Positions 7,635-11,435 of a stretch of DNA of 11,435 bases are shown here, piece by piece. A program made the position numbers and the translations under genes. The notes under the pieces were generated by a model that made no database searches, had not been told where the DNA came from, and saw only the letters and a program-made list of their open reading frames with translations. How positions within the stretch are numbered: the first letter of the stretch is position 1; every line of letters begins with the position of its first letter. Source of the DNA: a bacterium (GTDB lineage Bacteria; Bacteroidota; Bacteroidia; Bacteroidales; Bacteroidaceae); assembly GCA_004559785.1 (NCBI GenBank), contig SFXD01000073.1:1-11435 (forward strand). The letters run 5' to 3'.

Positions 7635-7680
7635 GCGAATGTATATCAGTTGACCTTTTCTAGCGAATGTATATCAGTTG
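7635..7680. repeat. Direct repeat of GCGAATGTATATCAGTTG, 28-bp period
   Basis: Two identical 18-bp copies lie at 7635-7652 and 7663-7680. Beyond them the match continues with one mismatch into CCTTT. The repeat sits about 30-75 bp upstream of the -33 element of the leftward promoter, a usual place for activator binding. The 28-bp spacing is a little under three helical turns. A regulator binding site is inference; no matching regulator gene is in the window. Confidence 0.85.
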
Positions 7681-7955
7681 TCCTTTGGTCTTCTTCTCTC
7701 GCGACTCAGGATATCCCAAGAGCAAATCTGTACGCTGTTGTTTACAAAAAATATTTACATTATTGGCTTGCTATTTTTCGCTCTCCTTGTACAATGGCAG
7801 TTGTGCTAAACCTCATTTACGGATTTGGTGTGTAGTTGCCCACAGAGTGTTGCAGAACATGTTCTTTTTGTGTCGAAAAAGTATTATCTTGCCCATTTTT
7901 CAACAGAAAAGTACCATTTAAACCTTGATTTTCGAAAGTCGAAAGTTCCAAAATA

Positions 7956-7964
7956 CCCCCCCCC
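7956..7964. repeat. Homopolymeric C9 tract
   Basis: Nine consecutive C, flanked by AAATA and ATTTAG, lie about 57 bp upstream of the -33 element of the pilus-operon promoter. Runs of this length are prone to slippage, so the promoter spacing may vary between cells. It is not inside a coding region. Confidence 0.8.
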
Positions 7965-8020
7965 ATTTAGTTAAATTAAGTTAACTTTCTAATGTTGTTT
8001 ATATTTTATATAAAGAAATG

Positions 8021-8051
8021 TTCGCTATGTCACGATATTGGCGTATATTTG
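8021..8051 (+). promoter_or_regulatory. Bacteroidetes-type promoter for the pilus operon
   Basis: TTCG (8021-8024; three of four bases match TTTG) is followed after 19 nt by TATATTTG (8044-8051), an exact TAnnTTTG match. The predicted start of transcription is close to 8055-8060, immediately before or at the ATG at 8057. The true start is therefore not the Met at 8018. Translation begins either nearly leaderless at 8057 or at the Met at 8075. Confidence 0.65.
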
Positions 8052-8056
8052 TAGTT

Positions 8057-9472
8057 ATGAAATGGAACGTAAACATGGTTTTGTCCTACAGGTATAAGAT
8101 AGTTTTCATATTGGTTTACCTGTTCTCATTGTGTACACAGGTGCAGGGTGAAAGCCAACTGACCTTGGACAGCGTTTTCGTTCGTGGTTCACGTCCCATC
8201 ATTTTTCTTGTCAATAAGTCATACATCCAGACACAGGATGAGCAATGGATAAACGACTCGCTCAAGCCTGCTTTGGAGGCGCTTGGTGAAAATGCCTTGA
8301 TACTGGGGCGAGCCGCAGCATCGCCCGAGGGTCCATACGACAACAACGTCCGTTTGGCTCGCGAGAGACGTCAGGCTGCCGACCGCATACTCCGCCGCTT
8401 AGGCATTGACGTCAACCGAATACGCTACGACGTGATTCCTGAGGACTACGAGATGCTCTGCCTTTTGATGAAGCAGAACCACGACGAGGACTTCCCCTTG
8501 GTGGACTCCCTCGTACGTAGTCACCTCGACCGTCCTGCAAGGCTCAAGCAGCAGTTGCGTTCCCTGCGTAGAGGCGAACTGTGGCAGCGTCTGTTGCGCG
8601 AGTACTATCCCGACCTGCGAGCCGTCCGCATCATGGCAGTCGACCGCCGCACTGTTCTCAACGACCAAGTAGTGCAGCTTCATCCCCTTACCTTTCCCTT
8701 GGCGAGCGAACAGGATGCAAACAGGATGCTAAGGGAACCCGAACAGGAATTCTGCCCCGAGCCGCTGACACCTTACATTTATGACGATGGCGAGAGGGTA
8801 CATCGCATACCTTTCATGGCAGTGCGCACCAACATGCTCTACGACCTCTTCTACATGCCCAACTATGGTTTTGCGCCGATGTGGAACGTAGGTCTGGAGT
8901 TCTATCCCCGTCGGGGGCATTTCACCTACGGCGCATGGTTCATGAGTCCCTATTATCATAGGTGGAGCAAGAACAAATTCTTCCAGATACGCAACTACGA
9001 GCTTGAGGCGCGCTACTATTTCCGTGGCACCAAGAGCGCGACATATCAAGGGCTGTACGTAGGCCTTGCGGCCGATGTCAACAAATATGGCATAGGTCTA
9101 AACAAGGACAAGGGCTGGCAGGGCGAGGGCTATGGAGGCCAGGCCACGGTGGGCTACGTAATGCCTGTGGCACGCCATGGGCAGTGGAAGTTGCACTTCA
9201 CCCTTGGCGTTGGCTTCTACGTCACGCGCTACGACCCATACGTATACGGCACTCCCGATTCCCATGGCAGGATAGAGGACGGCAAGTATTACTACGACAC
9301 GGACCTCTTTGGCAGCCAATTCCGCGAGCGTCAGCATCGCTACCGCTGGTTTGGCCCCACCCAGTTGGGAGTAAGCATCAGCTACGACCTCCTCTGGCGC
9401 AAGGGCACCCGCCAAGATGCCCCCGACGGCGGAGGACGATCGAAGGGCATCTCCCTCCGCAGGTGGGAGTAA
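8057..9472 (+). CDS. OmpA-like/DUF3575 outer-membrane protein of a fimbrial locus
   Basis: From 8057 the product is 471 residues. The Met at 8075, just before a good signal peptide (VLSYRYKIVFILVYLFSL), is an alternative; the one at 8018 lies upstream of the promoter. Residues about 40-130 resemble an OmpA-type peptidoglycan-binding domain: PIIFLVNKS, then GRAAASPEG near 85-92, then N..LA..R.QAADRIL. A basic, helical linker follows. From about residue 250 to the end, FMAVRTNMLYDLFYMPNYG..P.WNVGLEFYP and alternating aromatic strands match the DUF3575 beta-barrel-like family. Such genes commonly precede DUF5119 and fimbrillin genes in Bacteroidales, where the protein is thought to anchor or assist pili at the outer membrane; its exact role is not established. 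It is the first gene of the rightward operon. The hairpin CTCCCTCC/GGTGGGAG (one mismatch) covers its last codons. Confidence 0.85.
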   Translation: MKWNVNMVLSYRYKIVFILVYLFSLCTQVQGESQLTLDSVFVRGSRPIIFLVNKSYIQTQDEQWINDSLKPALEALGENALILGRAAASPEGPYDNNVRLARERRQAADRILRRLGIDVNRIRYDVIPEDYEMLCLLMKQNHDEDFPLVDSLVRSHLDRPARLKQQLRSLRRGELWQRLLREYYPDLRAVRIMAVDRRTVLNDQVVQLHPLTFPLASEQDANRMLREPEQEFCPEPLTPYIYDDGERVHRIPFMAVRTNMLYDLFYMPNYGFAPMWNVGLEFYPRRGHFTYGAWFMSPYYHRWSKNKFFQIRNYELEARYYFRGTKSATYQGLYVGLAADVNKYGIGLNKDKGWQGEGYGGQATVGYVMPVARHGQWKLHFTLGVGFYVTRYDPYVYGTPDSHGRIEDGKYYYDTDLFGSQFRERQHRYRWFGPTQLGVSISYDLLWRKGTRQDAPDGGGRSKGISLRRWE

Positions 9473-9473
9473 A

Positions 9474-9486
9474 GGGGCAAAGCCCC
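9474..9486 (+). other. Short GC hairpin immediately after the DUF3575 stop codon
   Basis: GGGGC (9474-9478), loop AAA, GCCCC (9482-9486) forms a 5-bp all-GC stem starting two bases after the stop codon and ending where the repeat array begins. There is no U-tract, so it is more likely an attenuator or mRNA-end stabiliser than a full terminator. Confidence 0.45.
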
Positions 9487-9566
9487 CTAGAGCCTCTAGA
9501 ATCTCTAGAACCTCTAGAACAACTAGAGCCCCTAGAGCCTCTAGAACCTCTAGCCCCTCTAGAACG
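9486..9566 (+). repeat. Array 2: nine tandem 9-bp TCTAGARNN units, intercistronic
   Basis: Exactly 81 bp, nine units of 9 bp. Variable triplets on the transcribed (plus) strand are GCC, ATC, ACC, ACA, GCC, GCC, ACC, CCC, ACG. The first core base varies (C, T or A) and one unit reads TCTAGC. A degenerate tenth unit ACTATAAAA (9567-9575) follows. The triplets are GC-rich, unlike the A-rich triplets of array 1, while the CTAG core, period, orientation relative to transcription and position between co-directional genes are the same. Confidence 0.95.
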
Positions 9567-9586
9567 ACTATAAAAGAAAAGAAATT

Positions 9587-10834
9587 ATGAGCAGACCATA
9601 CATCTACACACGCATGCGAGAGAGCCTACGCCGATGGCGCAGGGAGGGGCATCGTGTGTACTATGTCGTGCTGCTCATGCTCACCGTGGGGTCGTGCACT
9701 ATCGAGCCACCCCTGCATACGGTAGACCCCCATGTGGAGCTTGTCCCGCCCACCGTCGACCTCGAACTGGAGGTACTCTGGGACTACCTCTTCCACTACG
9801 ACGTGGAGTACGAATGGGAGAAGGAATGGTGGTACGGCTGGGACAGCCGCGACGAGGAACTCTTCGGCAAGCTGGGATATACCGAGCCTAAGGCCTTCGA
9901 GGTGCGCCGCTACTTCACGCATGACGTACCCTACGGGCGGCACGACGCACCCCTGCGAGACAGGATAGAGGGACAGGTGCTGCAGTCGCGCTTCGACTTC
10001 GGCTTCTGGGACATACTGGTGTGGAACGAGATATACGCCCCCGACGGGGTGCAGAGCATACGCCTCGACGAGAACACCACCTACGAATACGTTACGGCGT
10101 ACACGGGCCAGACCATGCGCACTGCCCGGTATGGCAACACGTTATACACCCGTTCGTTCTACCAGCCGGAGGAACTCTTCGCAGCATACGAGGAGGCTAT
10201 CGAGATCAACGAGAACCTCGACGGCTTCACGTTCGACCCCGAGCGCAACGTATGGGTGCGCCGCCTTGAGATGCTGCTGCATCCGCTCTCGTACATCTAC
10301 CTGCCACAGCTCATACTGCACCACAACAACGTCAACGGGCGCAAGGTGACGGGCGTGGATGGCGACGGCAACCTCAGCGGCATGGCGCGTGCCGTGATAA
10401 TGAACACGGGTGTCACCACGTCGGATGCAATCACCGTCAACTTCAGCACGCGCATGAAGCAGGACCTGTCCTACAAGGATGGGGAGCAGGTGGACATAGT
10501 GGGGGCTAAGCTTCTCACCTTCGGCATCACCAACCTCAACCCCGGCGACCTCGACACGCGTGCCTACGACGCATCGTACAGCAAGGTGCTGGAGGCAGAC
10601 AAGGACAACAGGCACTACCTCGACATGCGACTGGTCTTCAACAACGGAGCGGACTCCACCATCGTCTTCGACGTAACGGACGAGGTGCGCCGCCTCTTCA
10701 AGGGAGGTGTCATCACGGTGGAACTTGATATGGACACCGTACCTATTCCTAATCGTGGCGGAGGCAGTGGCGGCTCAGGCATGGATGCTGTGGTGGAAGA
10801 CGAAGAGGAAGAGGAATGGGAGTTCGACATGTAG
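9587..10834 (+). CDS. DUF5119-type lipoprotein of a fimbrial locus
   Basis: A 415-residue protein. A basic N-terminus (ESLRRWRREGHR) leads into the hydrophobic stretch VYYVVLLMLTVGSC, a lipoprotein signal with the lipidated Cys at residue 37. The Met at residue 10 could be the real start. The mature part begins with the acidic and aromatic region HVELVPPTVDLELEVLWDY...EYEWEKEWWYGWD, typical of DUF5119 proteins, which occur next to fimbrillin genes in Bacteroidales. Biochemical function is unknown; a pilus accessory or tip/anchor role is inferred from context. The C-terminus has a flexible GGGSGGSG linker (about 393-400) and a strongly acidic end, EDEEEEEWEFDM. Codons are GC-rich at the third position, unlike the following fimbrillin. 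The gene starts 13 nt after the array-end junction and has no visible promoter of its own. Confidence 0.82.
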   Translation: MSRPYIYTRMRESLRRWRREGHRVYYVVLLMLTVGSCTIEPPLHTVDPHVELVPPTVDLELEVLWDYLFHYDVEYEWEKEWWYGWDSRDEELFGKLGYTEPKAFEVRRYFTHDVPYGRHDAPLRDRIEGQVLQSRFDFGFWDILVWNEIYAPDGVQSIRLDENTTYEYVTAYTGQTMRTARYGNTLYTRSFYQPEELFAAYEEAIEINENLDGFTFDPERNVWVRRLEMLLHPLSYIYLPQLILHHNNVNGRKVTGVDGDGNLSGMARAVIMNTGVTTSDAITVNFSTRMKQDLSYKDGEQVDIVGAKLLTFGITNLNPGDLDTRAYDASYSKVLEADKDNRHYLDMRLVFNNGADSTIVFDVTDEVRRLFKGGVITVELDMDTVPIPNRGGGSGGSGMDAVVEDEEEEEWEFDM

Positions 10835-11024
10835 GGGGCGAGATGCTACGTTCAATGGAGAAATCAACATTAAGGTATTTGAAGTAAAAACATAAATAAC
10901 GGTATAACAACAAATAAATATAGGAGAAAACAAACGAAAAAGAGACATTTATTACGAGAAAAGGCTAAACGAGAAAAAACAAACAAACTACAAACAATTA
11001 TCAACAATCAAAATTCACACAATT
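10835..11024 (+). promoter_or_regulatory. A-rich leader upstream of the fimbrillin gene
   Basis: This 190-bp gap is very A-rich on the coding strand and contains two ACGAGAAAA copies 15 bp apart (10954-10962, 10969-10977). I see no exact TAnnTTTG element, only GGTATTTG near 10876, a weak match. There is no 9-bp CTAG array here and no clear terminator. It probably acts as an unstructured leader favouring strong translation of the pilin, possibly with its own unrecognised promoter. Confidence 0.4.
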
Positions 11025-11435
11025 ATGAAAAAGTATTTCATCTATGCTGTGTCCGCACTTGCATTGGTAGGGTGCTCCAGCGATGATTTCCTTGGTGGGC
11101 AACCATCCCCAACCAAGCTGGCGGACAACAACGTCATCAACTTCAATGGTGACCGCAGCTCAACGACGAGGGCAACTAATGATGCTGCAACTAAGCTTGG
11201 CAACAAGTTCTTCGTTTATGGTACGAAGCAGACTACCGATACGGAAAAGGCAGATGGTAAAGACGAACAAATCGTTTACATGAACTATCTTGTTCAATTT
11301 AAAGATGGTACTGCTAACACAACAGTATCCAACACCGCTGGTTGGGAGTATGTTGGAGTTCCAAATAGCTTTACTTCTGCTGTTACTCCTAATGTTGGTA
11401 ACCAAACCCAGACCATCAAGTATTGGGACTATAGT
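11025..11435 (+). CDS. Fimbrillin family (FimA/Mfa-like) pilin lipoprotein, 5' part
   Basis: The frame from the ATG at 11025 stays open for 137 codons to the window edge, so the C-terminal part is missing. A lipoprotein signal MKKYFIYAVSALALVGC places the lipidated Cys at residue 17. Then come SSDDFLGGQ, INFNGDRSSTTRAT and a beta-strand-rich domain with GNKFFVYG and GWEYVG, ending at IKYWDYS. The YWDYS motif and the early TRAT segment are typical of the Bacteroidales fimbrillin superfamily, in which the lipidated precursor is cleaved after an Arg to release the donor strand used in type V pilus assembly. Arg49 is the candidate site here by analogy with Porphyromonas; which protease acts is unknown. 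Past about 11160 the codons become more A/T-ending than in the two upstream genes, which fits a variable surface antigen. Confidence 0.88.
   Translation, partial: MKKYFIYAVSALALVGCSSDDFLGGQPSPTKLADNNVINFNGDRSSTTRATNDAATKLGNKFFVYGTKQTTDTEKADGKDEQIVYMNYLVQFKDGTANTTVSNTAGWEYVGVPNSFTSAVTPNVGNQTQTIKYWDYS

Larger units (their letters stand above)
7520..8056. promoter_or_regulatory. Divergent intergenic region between hydrolase operon and pilus operon
   Basis: This 537-bp gap separates two divergent operons. It holds a promoter firing left (7574-7604), a promoter firing right (8021-8051), a long direct repeat (7635-7680), the 12-bp palindrome AGAACATGTTCT (7854-7865), a tandem CGAAAGT pair (7933-7946) that includes the palindrome TTTCGAAA, and a run of nine C (7956-7964). 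The centre, about 7690-7850, shows nothing further that I can support. The short open frames over 7650-7921 look like chance frames and have no family resemblance. Confidence 0.75.

Noticed and set aside
7650..7921. Small plus-strand open frames in the divergent gap
   Set aside because: They overlap each other in different frames, cover the direct repeat and palindrome, and have no signal, domain or promoter support.
8018..8056. N-terminal extension of the DUF3575 protein to the Met at 8018
   Set aside because: It lies upstream of the predicted -33 element, so it would not be on the transcript; a normal signal peptide starts at the later Met codons.
9184..9573. 129-codon plus-strand frame ending in Leu-Glu-Pro repeats
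   Set aside because: It is an alternate frame of the DUF3575 gene continuing through array 2, for the same reason. The array looks like a nucleic-acid element rather than a coding repeat.

Overview
The window looks like chromosomal DNA of a Prevotella-type member of the Bacteroidales. The signs are two close matches to the Bacteroidetes promoter (TTTG, about 19 nt, TAnnTTTG), A-rich leaders without Shine-Dalgarno sites, a FimA/Mfa-type pilus gene set (DUF3575, DUF5119, fimbrillin), and large secreted multidomain hydrolases ending in the short 'Y-[DN]-L-[ST]-G ... KG-[VI]-[YN]-I ... K' tail common in this group. No rRNA, tRNA, CRISPR array, transposase or integrase gene was seen.

Layout. Bases 1-150 hold the 3' end of a plus-strand gene whose stop codon lies inside a strong 11-bp hairpin (136-163). 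From 235 to 7519 the minus strand carries a probable three-gene operon, transcribed leftward from a promoter at 7574-7604. It encodes a 1503-residue secreted papain-fold protein (peptidase, two LamG-like and three PKD-like domains), then a GH30 glycoside hydrolase with a ricin-type lectin domain, then a small secreted F5/8 type C (CBM32-like) protein. Together they suggest extracellular attack on glycoprotein or branched polysaccharide. A 537-bp divergent regulatory region follows (7520-8056), with a direct repeat, a 12-bp palindrome, a C9 tract and a second promoter. From 8057 rightward the plus strand carries the start of a pilus locus: an OmpA-like/DUF3575 outer-membrane protein, a DUF5119 lipoprotein and the first 137 codons of a fimbrillin.

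The most unusual signal is a pair of intercistronic arrays of a 9-bp repeat (TCTAGARNN): 11 units before the GH30 gene and 9 before the DUF5119 gene. Sense-strand orientation is the same in both. Both arrays end in the same junction, TCTAGAACNACTATAA, followed by exactly 13 nt and then the ATG of the downstream gene. In both, every CTAG core puts a TAG in the reading frame of the upstream and the downstream gene. The two downstream genes are unrelated and the variable triplets differ, so the shared geometry suggests one defined intercistronic element used twice. A second point is that the papain-fold protein keeps the catalytic His and Asn but has Ala where papain has its catalytic Cys, with a Cys three residues earlier.
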